Positions 46,769 through 58,683 are shown, counted from the first letter of the stretch. The stretch is 64,000 bases of DNA from Morchella semilibera (GCA_009192285.1 WBVU01000010.1:1858111-1922110); one strand, 5' to 3'. The notes: generated by a model from the letters alone, not told the origin. Numbers and translations are program-made.

Positions 46769-49517
46769 ATGAAGAGAGCTGCCTCGAAAGATAAAGAGAA
46801 GGAAAAGGGTGAAAAGGAAAAGGATGAGAGCGTTGAAGATGAGGGTCCAGCGTATATATACACCCAGCTATTTCTTTCCTTTGGGGTTTCGAACTATCTG
46901 CCGAGACTAATACAAATGTTTATAGATGTCAGTCCTGCCGAAAGAAGAAAGCTAGATGTTCACGAGAGCAACCATGCTCCCACTGTGCTCGCATGAGTCT
47001 GTCTCTCTGGCATCAACTTATTCCTTCACGGAGAATCTAATAGTACTAACCGGCTGGATGTACTCCGATAACAGATATCGAATGCCAATATGATGAGTCG
47101 CGATCACGACCGGGGGTAAAAGCCGGTGTGATTGAGTCGTTAAGTCAACGCCTCGACACCCTAGAGAAGATGTTCATTGGCCAAACACTTGTAACGCGCC
47201 AACTTCTTTCTGCGATTCGGGAGCTCAATCCAAATCTAGGAACTAAGTCACCCAGAAACCTTACGCATTTATCAGATTGTGGATCTCCTTCAAAGCCATT
47301 GGATTTACTTACTACTGAAATAGCTGGTTTGAAAAGGGAATTATTACAAGCGTCATCTCCTCCAACTCCAGCTGGTAGCAGCGGTTCTGTAAAAAGACAA
47401 CGTCTGAACAACCACCAGGACGTCTCCCCTCGATCATATCAACAACCACCAGAGTCAGTGCTAGAGCCTACCCAACAGCGACGACCAACGATTGTTGATC
47501 TCCTTGACTGCGAAGATTCTTCACTTCCGCCTGCTGATTTGGTGGACATTTTGGTGCACCTTTATTTTGAATTAATCCATCCATGGATCCCAATCCTGCA
47601 CAAAACTTCCTTTTTACGGCGCCTTGAGTCGATAACTACGCGACCGGCACTCTCCACGATCCTCCATGCTATTGTGGCGGCGACTGTCCGGTTCTCGGCG
47701 GATAAGCGACTAGAGCGAAAAGAGGTCAGAGATCGATATTTTAAGATATCGAGACAGACAGTAATTTTGAAAAGCATGGAAATGTTTTCTGTTGAGAATT
47801 TGCAAGCACTTGTGATTATCGCTTTTGATACCGTGAGTCCTTACCAATCCCAGTTGCTCTTGGGTGAATTAATTTTACTAAATTCCATAGATTGGCTCCG
47901 GACGAGGTCCGAAGTCATGGGCTATAGTGGATTCTATGACGAGAACGGTAGAACATCTACAGCTCAGCTTCGAAGATGATGCAGAAGGAACCACAGAAAA
48001 CCGCTCAGCGCACCGACTGATCAATAGGATGAACTTCCTCAAACCCTCAAAAACCTGGACTGAAGGTGAAGAACGAAGGAGGGTGTTCTGGAACGTTTTT
48101 CTCCTCGACAGATTTTGTTCGGTTGCGACTGGGTATGCTCCTAATATATATTCGAATAATCTAGCTAGTTTATAGAACTAATGAGACATTGACACCTAGG
48201 TGGAATACTTCACTCACGAGCGCTGACGTACGCCGACGTCTCCCCTGTGAAGGCGCCATATGGGAAGCTGAAAAGCCTGTCCGAACTCGTTATTTTGGTA
48301 TATCAGATAACTCCGGCACACAAAATATACGACGACAAAATGGAGGGGCGCCACTTATCAATGACCCTTTTTCTAATGAGTCAACTAACGACTCTAACGG
48401 ATTTTACTCTGATGAAGTAGTCAATCTTGGCGGATTTTCTTATTGCATTGAAGCTACTGAGTTACTTAGTCAAGTCACCAGATTCTTTCTGCAGCAGGCA
48501 GTAGATCTTAGAGTTCCTGAGGAGGTACAGCAGTGGCTGATGCGCTTTAAGGAATTAGATTTACGGCTGGTTAGATGGAAGTTGTTTTTACCTCCACAGT
48601 GGAGAGAAGCAACTGTTGTTAATGGGAAAATGGATCCCAATCTCACATTAGCACATATCACTCACAACACCTCTGTCATTTTACTACATCAAGGAATTGC
48701 CTACCCCTCGATGCAGTGGCAAACACTTTCTATAAAGCTACCATCTTCAAGTTCGGCAGATACGTGTTTATCTGCTGCCATTGAGATCACAACCATTACA
48801 CAGCAGTACCTAATCCACAATACCGGGTTGACCAACCCCCAGTTTGCGTTCTGTTTATTTGTCTCCGGCCGAGTGCTGTTAGGTTGGTTTATTCAGCTCT
48901 CCAACGCGGATTCGTCTAACAAAGCTTAAATTGTAGCACATGCTTCATTCTACAACACTGAGCTCCGACCTGAATTCGTCACTCTAGTCAAAGCGCTGTT
49001 TGACATCTCCAAGCGCTGGCGTGGTCTTTACGCAGACCATGACAATGCCTATAACCTTCCAGCGGGCTTTGCTCAGCGTCTGCTACAAGCCCAAGCACAA
49101 AGCGACCCAAAGAACACCCTGTTCAACGATTCTACTGCCACTGGGTCAGTAGATATTTCCAAACCAGCATACTCTGATCATTTCGACTCAGATGAATTCC
49201 TTCAAATGACCGGTAAAGGTATGAACGAAAAGAATGGGCACCGCATGGAGCTAGAGCCGCTAGAGCTCGCAAGCCCACCCATGCCATTATCTTTTCAGGC
49301 ATCTGTGAGCCATGTGGGCAACGTCAACCATTCCTACGGTGATAGTCTCGAACAGCAAGGTGAACACCAGCATTTTGATAGTGGATATAACGGGGTTATT
49401 GATCACTCAGACGGTGGTATCTTCACGGTAGAGCAACTGGCAGAGTTCTCAAACCTGTTTGCAGATCCTCAGTTCGCTGGATTTGACAGAGTCCTTACGT
49501 ATGGCGGAGGGATGTAA
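46769..49517 (+). CDS. Zn2Cys6 fungal-specific transcription factor
   Basis: Six exons (46769-46851, 46926-46996, 47075-47832, 47891-48132, 48200-48882, 48937-49517) encode 805 aa. The binuclear zinc cluster is built across two introns: Cys at 29, 32, 39, 45, 48 and 55, spaced CX2CX6CX5CX2CX6C, preceded by a Lys/Glu-rich stretch. A short coiled region follows (IESLSQRLDTLEKM). The middle domain carries IGSGRGPKSWAIVDSM, ERRRVFWNVFLLDRFCSVATG and WNTSLTSADVRRRLPCEG, typical of the fungal-specific transcription factor domain. The nuclear regulator binds DNA through the zinc cluster; its target genes are unknown. Its closeness to GH88, GH106 and GH27 genes suggests, but does not show, control of sugar-polymer use. 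The second donor (GTCTGT) is weak but forced by the last zinc Cys. Confidence 0.92.
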
Positions 49518-49801
49518 ATGGAGTAACTTCATAACTGTAGGCTTCTATTAGCTTTATTAATTGTTAATCATTGGTTTTATTGGCAAAAGCAAGGGAATTA
49601 TTCATTTTAGTGTCCTGAGGCTCACTGTTTTTCGTAAACTGAGGCGTCATCTCATCTATAATACTTTACATGTTTCCGTACTGTTTTTTGAGGGGTAAGA
49701 GAGGTTATTTGAAGGGGATCAGGTATTCGGATATCTACTGGGTGATAGGTTGGGAATTGGGGCACAAAAATGAAATAATACAGTATATCGTCCATCGAGT
49801 T

Positions 49802-51363
49802 CTATCCTAAAAGTCCCAATGATAACAACTTATTTCCCACCTGTAAGAAGAAATAATCCGCGTAAACAAGCCCATGGTCAGCCCACCTCCTAGGGGCGTA
49901 TTCGTAGTTATTGATGGTGGCGTTTTTTAAGATGGTGTCGAAACCCCCCATGTCAACTCTACCATCCTTCAAAAAATTGGCACGAGGAGACAACGACATC
50001 TTCAGTACTGAATTTATAATCTTTTTCGCAGCACATAGCCATTCGGCTCCTTCGAGTGGCCCGGAACAGTGTTTATAGATCTCGAGGACACCTGAAACAA
50101 ATATCATCGCAGCAGATGTGTCACGATAAGTTGGACGGGGCGCATCAAAATCCCTTATATATTATCATCCCAAAGTCAGCAATTACAGCACCTAGACAGC
50201 GGTATCGAAGAAAGATCATGAAGAGAACTTACCAATGAGGGACACCGTCTGCCGGAAGCCTGGACAAGAAATATCGCGCTAACTTTTTCGAGGCATCCAA
50301 GAATTCCTTCCGCTTTGTCCATCCGTACACCTGAGCAAATCCAAGAACTCCCCATGCCTGTCCTCGACTCCAAGTGCTATCGTCCCAATACCCCTGATTT
50401 GTGAATTTATCCTTTACTGCCCCACTATATTGATCGAAGTTGACAACATGAACTGTAGACCAGTCCTTCCGGATGTGATGCTTTAATGTTGTTGAGGCGT
50501 GGGTGGTTGCGATATTGGCTAGACGTGAGTCTCCGGTTTTCGATGATACATAGAAGAGCAAGTCGAGGTCTTTCTAGTCAGTAAGACTACACGAAATTTG
50601 TTAGATCATGGAAACTCACTCAACATGTTATCTATAATGACCAGATAGTCTTTTGATGGGTCTTCAAACCGATATCTCTTGGTTCTGCACACATCCCAAC
50701 TCCTGATAGCCCCCACCCTTTCATCATATCTACTGGCCAGACTTTCTGCGGCTGTCACAAGCGTTTTGAAACTTCTTTTGTTCCCAGTCAACTCGTAATC
50801 CTTTTGGAATGACGGTTGTATCATAAACCCAAGATCATGAGTGTCGGTCCGTTTTGCCTGAGCGTGTAAATTTTCTGACCACCAACGGCCTGCATATAGA
50901 AGCTTTGCTCTATGGAGTTTGTCTTGGGGGAAACTCTTCGGGTAGAGCTCAGCTCTTTCCAGTAAGAGATAGAGGCTTCCGGGGAAGAATCCAGAGGTCC
51001 AAAAATCAACGCCAGTATTCGAATATGTTGTCCCGTTTGGGGGTTGTGTGTACTCTGGCGCTGATTCTGGCGGGTTGTTCTAAAAAAAATAGTTCAACAT
51101 TGGTCTTAGGATTTAGGTTAAGGCACGAGAGTTACCTGCCATAATGCCTCTGTGGCTATCCCCCAAATCTTTGCCACCACGTTTTCGGAGAATAACTCTG
51201 GAAGAAGGTCCTCCTGGTATTGAGTCCAAAAGGGCGAATTGTCTACATCGTTTGGAACTGCCTCAGAACGGAGTGAATCTTTTCGACTCTTTGTATCTTC
51301 CCCGGCAGCGGAAACACTAGAGGGGGGTGTCTCAGAGAGCTGAGAAAGATTTTCCTCCATCAT
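49802..51363 (-). CDS. Unsaturated glucuronyl hydrolase, GH88
   Basis: Four minus-strand exons (51136-51363, 50620-51079, 50233-50569, 49802-50153) give 458 aa. The enzyme removes 4,5-unsaturated uronic acid from the non-reducing end of oligosaccharides made by polysaccharide lyases. GH88 marks are THDLGFMI with Asp158, VIIDNML with Asp226 (the two catalytic Asp positions of the family), GYWDDSTWSRGQAWG, the WDFDAPRPTYRDTSAAM block and YADYFFLQVG. No signal peptide is visible (MMEENLSQLSETPPSS), so it works inside the cell on imported fragments. The start could be residue 1 or 2. GH105 is the nearest alternative, but the DFDAP and DYFFLE-type blocks favour GH88. It is tail-to-tail with the Zn2Cys6 gene, 284 bp apart. 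Confidence 0.92.
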
Positions 51364-53133
51364 TGTTGAGATAGGCGTTTGGAGGGGAGATTGAATGTCG
51401 ACTAGTTTTTGATATACAGTGTCAATCTTAAGCCTCTCCTACTCCTTTATTGCAAAAACACTGAAAGCCTTTGAGGTTACATACTTGAATCACGAGTCAC
51501 CCTTTCGGATATTGCCTATTATCGGATTGTATCAGTATATTATGTCTCGGTATAGCAGCTGATTAGAAGCGGGAGATTACTTGCCAATTGATTGGGGATA
51601 CACACTTCCATTGTATTAGAGAATGGCATCTTCTCCATGGTAGCCTTAGATTTCCTTTGCAATCCTCCGTTGTTCATTGTTTCCTTGGGTTTTTTTCTTT
51701 CTTTCTTGTCAGACCGTATGATACAAAAAGTAAATAAAAGTGTCTCTCGAAATATTTAACCAAGAATCCAGGAACCGGAGCGGAAGAAGATATATGCGGA
51801 TTAACTCGAGGCTAAAAAAAAAAAATAGAACATCAAAGATAACAGTAAACAAATCTATTATTGAAAGTAGGTAAAGACTATATCTCTGTATCTCCTCTCA
51901 TTTCCCACGAGCGGAGACCATCCGGGCTTCTCCCCCTCGATAGCCCGAACCTATCCGGAGCATCTCTCGGACCTCCTCCGAAGCCTATTACATAAGCAAC
52001 CATTCTTTTGTGTGTGTGTGGGGGGGGGGGTGTTCGATAATGACCCCCCTCATCTTGCACCTTTCCTATCGGGTGATTTTAATCTAGATGGTATGTTGAT
52101 AGATGTATTGTCTAGAGATTTGGGAAGCTGAGATGAGCGTGGGGTGGGTGAAAAGTTCTACCCACCGAGATAATCAACATTACTAGATCAACTTTAAGCA
52201 TATATAGCTCATCTGCTCCGCCATATAGAGCTTAAGCTTATCTAGCGCATCCTCGTTATCTTCTTCCCTACCCTACTCAATCAATCAATTGCATCTTAAT
52301 GAAGTAAACAAAAAAAAACAAAAATCAATTGCATCAGCAAACCAGAACCTGAATCGAGTGATAGTTCATGATTCACGTCTCTGGTGATTTCACCCCCACG
52401 TCTGGAAGTAATAATGACTCTCCGGCTACTAGAACATGAACTTATTTCTTTAAAGTAAGGAGACGCAGCGCTGATTGTTCCGGGTTATCGGCCCGGGCCG
52501 AGCAATACTATAGCTTTCCTCATCTCCTTGGGACGTATCGTGTAAATTTAGACAAAATAATATGAGCCAGATTGAGCAAAAAAGATCTACAATATTACTT
52601 AAAATTGAAGATTCATCCAGTACCGACACGGGTCTAAACACTTTGGAGAAAGAAGAATTTCCCGAAAACAATGGCTGTACCCAACTCCCAATACAAATTC
52701 ATTCCACACCCATAGTGTGGGAGTAATCCCATACTTTCCTCCGCTGCCCGTTCTTCCCCAGTATGTTTGGGTTTCATTCATACAACTGGGGCTTCATCTT
52801 TCTTGATTCATTATGAGCAAAACATATATTTCGTAAATACATGGCTTCTATACCCCCATAACAGCGATATATATCACTACCCACAATTAACAGATGTACA
52901 AATTCGCTTAAAAACAGAAATCTATTCTATTACACGAACGGTAGAAATGACCGTTACCCGTTCAGTATCTCTCGTAGTAAAAATCTAACCTCCTAATTAT
53001 CCCATTCATATATACGTGCACCTAGACTCCGAAGTTGTCACTACTCGTTCATAAACAGGGTACGATATCAAAACCCAAAGCGACCGTCGAGTGCACTGTC
53101 GCGTTGATGATTGAATTTAGGAAACCTATAATT
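51364..53133. other. Spacer
   Basis: No gene is supported. It holds A-rich runs near 51812-51823 and 52309-52325, a GT-then-G tract at 52008-52030, and short unsupported frames at 52450-52988. Confidence 0.5.
52020..52030 (+). repeat. G11 tract after a TG repeat
   Basis: A short TG repeat (about 52009-52019) runs directly into eleven G. Confidence 0.8.
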
Positions 53134-54130
53134 TCAGAGCACATCGGCAGTTCCCACGACTGGCCACGATTTCCCGGTAAGAGAATATAAATATATGGTC
53201 GTATAAAAACCTTGTGCAAGAGTCTGTGCCTCATGATCTATCACTCGTTTCCAACCAGGAGTAATGAAGCAACTATATTTGCTCATCCCATTTTCATAAG
53301 ATCGCCAGTCATCTAGTAGAAATCCGGCATGGAAGGTTGATAACAAAGACCCGCCCGCATAGCACAATGAGTATGAAGGGCAGCGGCTAGGGGCAGTGCC
53401 GTTTCCTGCCTGTATAAATGTTGCCTCCGCACACCGTTAATAGGTCCTCCACGACACGAACTTTCCTTCGAGAGTATGACTAGTGAAGAGCAAAATCTTT
53501 GGTGATGAAAAATTCACAATGTAAGGCCCAATTTATCCCACGCAGTGATGCCGAAATCATGGACAAAGTTTAGAGCTTCTATCAGCCCCGTCCCATAAAG
53601 CCAAGGGTAATAGGCCCACATACTGTTGGGCTTTAAGTTGGGGCGTTTTCGATTTGCGAGAGCATGGTAATCCAAGGCGAGCTAAATTTCACTTAAGTTG
53701 TTTAAATCTCCTAGATTTGGTAATCGTGCCGCCAGGGGTCCCAGTAACGCTCCTGGCCAGCCAAGGATTCGTGCACAGGTGCCGCCCTCTGACGGCAGTC
53801 ATCGGGTCGAGCATGGCCTGAGTGCGGAAAAATATGATCGGTTTAATAGCTTTGCAACCGACATATCCTTTGCGGATTCATGAGCCCAGAGAATACCGGC
53901 TTGATTGGCCATCCACTCCAACCCAAGTTTCCAAAGTTTTCGATGGAAGCGCTTTAGTGAAACTACACCGGCATAGCGGAGTTCGTATGCCGCTGCCAGC
54001 GCTTCTTCTCACTGAGTATTCTCAGATTTGTCTCCAGATCCCATCTCAGTGAGGCATTGGCAGGTGAAGACTTGCCGTCTCTATTGATCCGGTAGTGCTG
54101 AATATCCTCATGCGAATAAACGCCGAAATG
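53134..54130 (-). pseudogene. Decayed coding remnant of unknown family
   Basis: The minus strand holds protein-like stretches with sensible composition, including RFHRKLWKLGLEWMANQAGI, MWAYYPWLYGTGLIEALNFV, SLCYAGGSLLSTFHAGFLL and QTLAQGFYTTIYLYS. Part of this is one continuous register interrupted by several stops, and part shifts register, so the locus looks broken. A few candidate splice sites are present, so a badly mis-modelled real gene is possible. I do not recognise the family. Similar but weaker protein-like stretches continue towards 55208. The best reading is an old, inactive gene. Confidence 0.4.
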
Positions 54131-55699
54131 TTCGCGGAAATCTATCAGGATGGTTTCACCGGTGCCTTGAGTTTGCTGCCTGGTCCTTCCAAATCTCCTC
54201 GGCAGAAAGTGTTTATGATGCCGCCAAAGTTGAATTGTGGGAATTCTGCGGCTACATCATACTGAAGTTCGAAACGATCACATTGCTGATGGCGGCCTCT
54301 ACAGCTATGTGCAATCGATCGGCTGCGACTTGTAGTCATACCATTGCTGTGTATCCCTATTTCTGTATCAGTAAAAGCAATAACAACAGTAACGTTTGCC
54401 AGAAGTGGAATCAGTAAGTCTTATCTCGATCTCAGTTCAACCATATCCGTAAGGAGGTAGAATGCGCCAAAGACGGCTCCTCTCCCGGCCACTGGGTTAT
54501 CCTTGACAAATCCACCGATGGCCACCCCTTTGGCTTCGGCTTCGATACCGCTGGGGGCCTCTTCCCCTTTCTCTTGACCTTTTTCTTTCGCTAAGACCGC
54601 TATAGTGCAGGCTTGTCTGGGCTATCAGAAGGCTCTCCTTCGAAGGATAATGAGTCAACCCCAAGCCTTCCAAATTTGTTCACAAGCTACTATCATCTTC
54701 TGCCTTATATTCAACTCCGTCCTTCCCACTCGGGGTCTCCTAGCACTTTGTACGTAGTGCTCAAGGCATTAATGGGAGCCTTGCGTGCCTCGCCCGCCCT
54801 CCCTTTTTCGTGGTCCCGACACTGAACCTGCTACATACTTGCAAGCCCAGGAACGATGCGCACTCGTCGGGGATTAGTCACACATCAGAAGAGCCTATAC
54901 ACTATTAGTAGGATACCCGCCCTCCGATTTTACAACCAGTCCAGGCAACAATATGAGCGAAGCTATGGCGATTCCAGGGCTGTCAATCCTGACCACTATT
55001 TGAGGCTTTCTAGAACTTTCCACTTGTGGTTTAGAGGAGGATTGCAAGCTGGTAGAGGCTTGGGAAGCGGTTTAACCTGAGGAAGATTTTGTTCTTGCCC
55101 TTCCCTGTTTCTCCGTTTGGTATTTGATGCCGCGGTGAATATTATCTGGGCGTTGTCGTGTTTGTAGTACTCAAGATATGAGTCACGGCCTTGGAGAGGG
55201 GACGCCATTTAAACCGGTGGTTTTGAGCTGGCGGTTCCGGATGTGTTTTGTGAGGAGACTTTGTAAATGTGTTGGGGGGTCTAGTTGTTGAGCTAGGGTG
55301 CTCAAGAAGACCTGAGCATAACCGTTAGCTGGCACGACACCACCACGTAATTCGTGTCATTGATATATTTCAACCTGTAGGCCCAGTCTATCGACCTTTG
55401 ACAGGCGGAGATAGCAAGTTCTAAGTTTTTGATTGAAGGTCGATTTTTGTCTCGAAAGGTGAAATTTTCTTTCACTCTGCCAACTCAGCTTTCATTCTCC
55501 AATTACATCTTGCCCCAACGATAAGCTCAGAGTCTCGTGGCAAAACTGGCTCTCTAGTGGAGTGGAAATGATACATCTGAGCCCGATATCTCTATATATT
55601 ACATGTAGTTCATAACGTGAAGTTAATATAGGCGGAGCTTTAGCAGTTGAAATAGTTCTTAGCTGCATGATAGTACATGTGGGTAGGATAGTTCATGGA

Positions 55700-55731
55700 C
55701 CCTAACCCTAAATCGCAAGTAACCCTAACCC
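55700..55731 (+). repeat. Interstitial telomere-like repeats
   Basis: CCCTAACCCTAAA at 55700-55712 and TAACCCTAACCC at 55720-55731 carry the (TTAGGG)n telomere unit in the C-rich orientation, about four units interrupted by a short non-repeat. Confidence 0.7.
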
Positions 55732-55826
55732 ACAGTCTAATATTGTTGTCAAACACATGTAATGGGAACCAGGCAGGTGTTGGTGCCTTCTAATTCATAG
55801 CGTATAATACATGTAATAACATTAAA

Positions 55827-56324
55827 ATGGGGCTGTAAATGTGTCAAAAGTACAGCCGCTCCGAGCAACGACGAACCGCAGGCAACAGACCCCAGCCAAT
55901 CGTGGGTGCCACTGTTTCAACGCCCTAGACAACCTACTCGTTCTAGTTGTCGCTCCAAAGCCAACTGTAATTTTTCCCAACAGTAGTAAATTTTACCATC
56001 AGTGTTGAAAATAATACCACCACTTATCCAGTTCTTATGGTTGTAAAAGCGCAGACCTTTTGGCCAATTGAAAGGGGCTATATAGTGCCAATATAAATGA
56101 ACATTGTCCACCGGTGTGGAATTTTACTATTTATTCATCAGTGCTGGAATTTTACTGGTGGCAGGTATTTCGCAGTATTGGGATTAATGATTGGTGGTAT
56201 AGCGCGGCGCAAAACTGAAATTCAGTGTTTATACTGGCACAAGGACTGAAATTCAGTGGTTATGCCACAGTGGTAAAAATTTACTACCGTTGGTAAATTC
56301 AATTTTACACATTTACCGCTCCAT
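55827..56324. mobile_element. Composite foldback element, about 500 bp
   Basis: The ends are 24-bp inverted repeats: ATGGGGCTGTAAATGTGTCA on the left (55827) and the complement ending TACACATTTACCGCTCCAT on the right (56324), with about four to six mismatches. Inside are inverted TAGTAAATTTTACCA-type blocks near each end and a direct repeat of ACTGAAATTCAGT (about 56214 and 56248). The left interior also holds a CAACGACGAACC fragment shared with the 6296-6470 element. No coding capacity. Confidence 0.6.
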
Positions 56325-56357
56325 ATACTGCTCCATATATATACCGCTCCATACATT
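56317..56357 (+). repeat. 12-bp tandem repeat, three units
   Basis: Three near-copies of CCGCTCCATATA lie at about 56317-56328, 56330-56341 and 56345-56356, overlapping the right end of the composite foldback element. Confidence 0.7.
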
Positions 56358-56544
56358 ACATATTAAAGGCTACATTAAAGGTCCTCAACTCAGAATACGT
56401 TAAGTATATTGGTTAAATATACCCGCGCGCCAAATACAAGTACAAAGGGAATTCGCATTGATAAATGAGTAGACAGTATCGATACAACATAGGAAAACGA
56501 GTCTTGAAGAGTGGTACAGAGTCACAGCTAGTGTCTTCGTATAG

Positions 56545-57613
56545 TTAACATCCTTCCAACCTTCTTTGATCGTTAACAACATCTCTCAAATGCGGTGTTT
56601 CTCCTTTCTCGGTAATGCCGGGGACCCAATCCTCTCGCCTCATCGCGACCCATAGAACACCACCAATAGCAGATAGTATAGTGATAGTATCAAGAACCGT
56701 TTGGGCGACATTGATGCGTGCCCAGGGGTATTCAAACTCTCTGAAAGACATCAAATCGACAAGGACAAAGAAAATGCCGTTGATGATTATCGCGGTCGAA
56801 ACAAGGGCTAGGAATATCTTGATCTCCTATATATTCAGGGTAATATATTAGCTTCCAATATCCCCTACCTATATCAGATGGCAGGAGAAAATTTACCCTT
56901 TTGTCTTGGTTTAGTTTATCTGCCCGACGCAAAAGGTGTGACGAGAAGTTTGAGAAGTGAAGGCCACACAGAAGCAGCATGCAGTCATACACAAAAACGA
57001 CTCTGTCCCAGTGTATTTGATAGTGGCCAACTGTATTTTTCCAGGTGACACCCTCTTTTCCCCGATATATATCATTCGAGTCCATGGAGTATTTGATAGT
57101 AAACCCCGTGATCGTGACGGCAATTGCAAACATCACAATTACAAAAAGCCGATCCAGATATATAATAAGTAGCACACTCCCGGGCATCCTCTCAGAATTG
57201 AGGGCGCAGAGACGGTTATGCAAGATTGAGAATATAGATTCCAACAAGCACAGTTTCCCAAGATAGTAACACATTGTGAAAAAGCCGCGCATGATATTAT
57301 ATGTCTGCCTAACGCTTAGGTCATCGGCGAGGAAGAGTGTGCCAGTGATGATGTTAAATATTGCGGAAGATGTGAGGAAGATAAACGCGAAGGGGAGCTG
57401 GGCGAGTAAGCCCTTCCGTATATCGCGGTCGGAATACCTGTAGAATACGAATGCACAGCCTAGGAGCCCGGCTAGATAGAGACTGTTTACCGCCACTGGC
57501 GCTTCCATCATAGCTCGTGGGCTTCCGCTATAGTCGACTATGGGATATATGACCTCTGGTGAGGGTTCTGAGGGTCCCACCATCTCTCCATATGCATCTC
57601 GTCGAGGGGCCAT
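56545..57613 (-). CDS. Multi-pass membrane protein of unknown function
   Basis: Two minus-strand exons (56897-57613 and 56545-56826) give 332 aa. Six or seven hydrophobic segments are visible, among them SLYLAGLLGCAFVFY, AQLPFAFIFLTSSAIFNIIT, MPGSVLLIIYLDRLFVIVMF and, in the second exon, FLALVSTAIIINGIFFVLVD and ITILSAIGGVLWVAM. The layout suits a seven-helix protein with an outside N-terminus and a short charged tail (REDWVPGITEKGE). The 70-bp intron uses GTAAAT and lies between the fifth and sixth hydrophobic segments. No receptor signature is recognised. It resembles the many fungus-specific integral membrane proteins without assigned function. The start is the first ATG and precedes a hydrophilic 40-residue N-terminus. 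Confidence 0.8.
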
Positions 57614-57691
57614 TCTTGTTTATATAGGTAGTTGATTTCGCACAAGAGGAACTGTACCAAACGGTGCTGTTTAGGGATTCTAAAGATCTGT

Positions 57692-57704
57692 GGGGGGGGG
57701 GGGG
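57692..57704 (+). repeat. G13 homopolymer
   Basis: Thirteen G in a row, 79 bases before the start codon of the membrane-protein gene (which is on the other strand, so C13 in its promoter). Confidence 0.85.
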
Positions 57705-58018
57705 TGTATTGAGGTCTAGCTTTCAAAATAAAGTGGCCATCAGCACAATAATAAGTAGAGGTTCCGTTTCGGCGAGTCCCCATTGCGCCTTGTTAGGAGT
57801 CCTGCTATTGACAAACCTGATTGTTTGTGGGAGGGAGGCGCAGTGTTACATAATATAGCACTTGCCAGCCAGCTGCAGAGGCGCTCTCGTATAACTAATT
57901 AACGCCGTTGACCGCGAAGGCTCAAGGTGGGTAGATATTGCGTATTAGTTTTTGATAAATAGATGTATATATCTCTATGGAGCATATTTCAAAGCTCCTA
58001 GATCCACAGGCCAAAAAA

Positions 58019-58031
58019 GGGGGGGGGGGGG
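58019..58031 (+). repeat. G13 homopolymer
   Basis: Six A run into thirteen G. Confidence 0.85.
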
Positions 58032-58551
58032 TTCCTGTGGCTAGCAAGGCGTTGTAGAGGATCGTAGAAGTGTTCCCAACTGCAACTCACGCTCGAACGA
58101 CAACACTTAGGTACTACGGCCTTAAGAACACGGGGCGCAATAACAGGAAATAGCAATTATGTATACATGTAACCTTAAGTCTTTTTATCTTTAACCGATG
58201 CTTTCTACCACTCGCTGGTAACTGCTTCGAGGCTGAGTATATATGAGTTGCATGTCTTGGCGAATATTGCGTTCAAAACATCACCTTGCTGCCTTACTTG
58301 TGACGGAGCTATCTAGGCAACCTAATAGGAAAAAAAAAACTCAGTAATGGTATCTAGGGGCATATTGTCGAATACCGTTGTAATGGTGCAGCCTACATGT
58401 ATAGTTGCTATTATAACTGGTAGATGTAAAAATCAATTTCAGCCAATCAGTTGTTAGCTGCATACATGTATATAGTCCATAAATGTAGCTAGATCGACAA
58501 GAGTGATCGCGGGTGACCAGCACAGCCCAACCACAGAACTATGAGTTTAAG

Positions 58552-58562
58552 CCCCCCCCCCC
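58552..58562 (+). repeat. C11 homopolymer
   Basis: Eleven C in a row in an intergenic region. Confidence 0.85.
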
Positions 58563-58671
58563 TGGCCTTTCCCACATGGCCCATACACATGCATGCACCT
58601 TAAGGTCCAAGGAAACCACCCCTACCAGGCTCCGACCACGCTGTATATCGTGCAACCACAAGGCTGATATA

Positions 58672-58683
58672 CCCCCCCCCCCC
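58672..58683 (+). repeat. C12 homopolymer
   Basis: Twelve C in a row, 57 bases before the inverted-repeat element at 58741. Confidence 0.85.

Larger units (their letters stand above)
54131..56544. other. Spacer with decayed sequence and an inverted-repeat element
   Basis: A minus-strand frame at 54996-55208 (MASPLQGRDSYLEYYKHDNA...) may belong to the decayed locus downstream. Otherwise nothing codes convincingly. It contains telomere-like repeats at 55700-55731, a composite inverted-repeat element at 55827-56324, and a three-unit CCGCTCCATATA repeat at about 56317-56357. Confidence 0.45.

Noticed and set aside
49802-51363. GH105 assignment for the uronyl hydrolase
   Set aside because: The DFDAP, THDLGF and ADYFFL blocks fit GH88 better than GH105.
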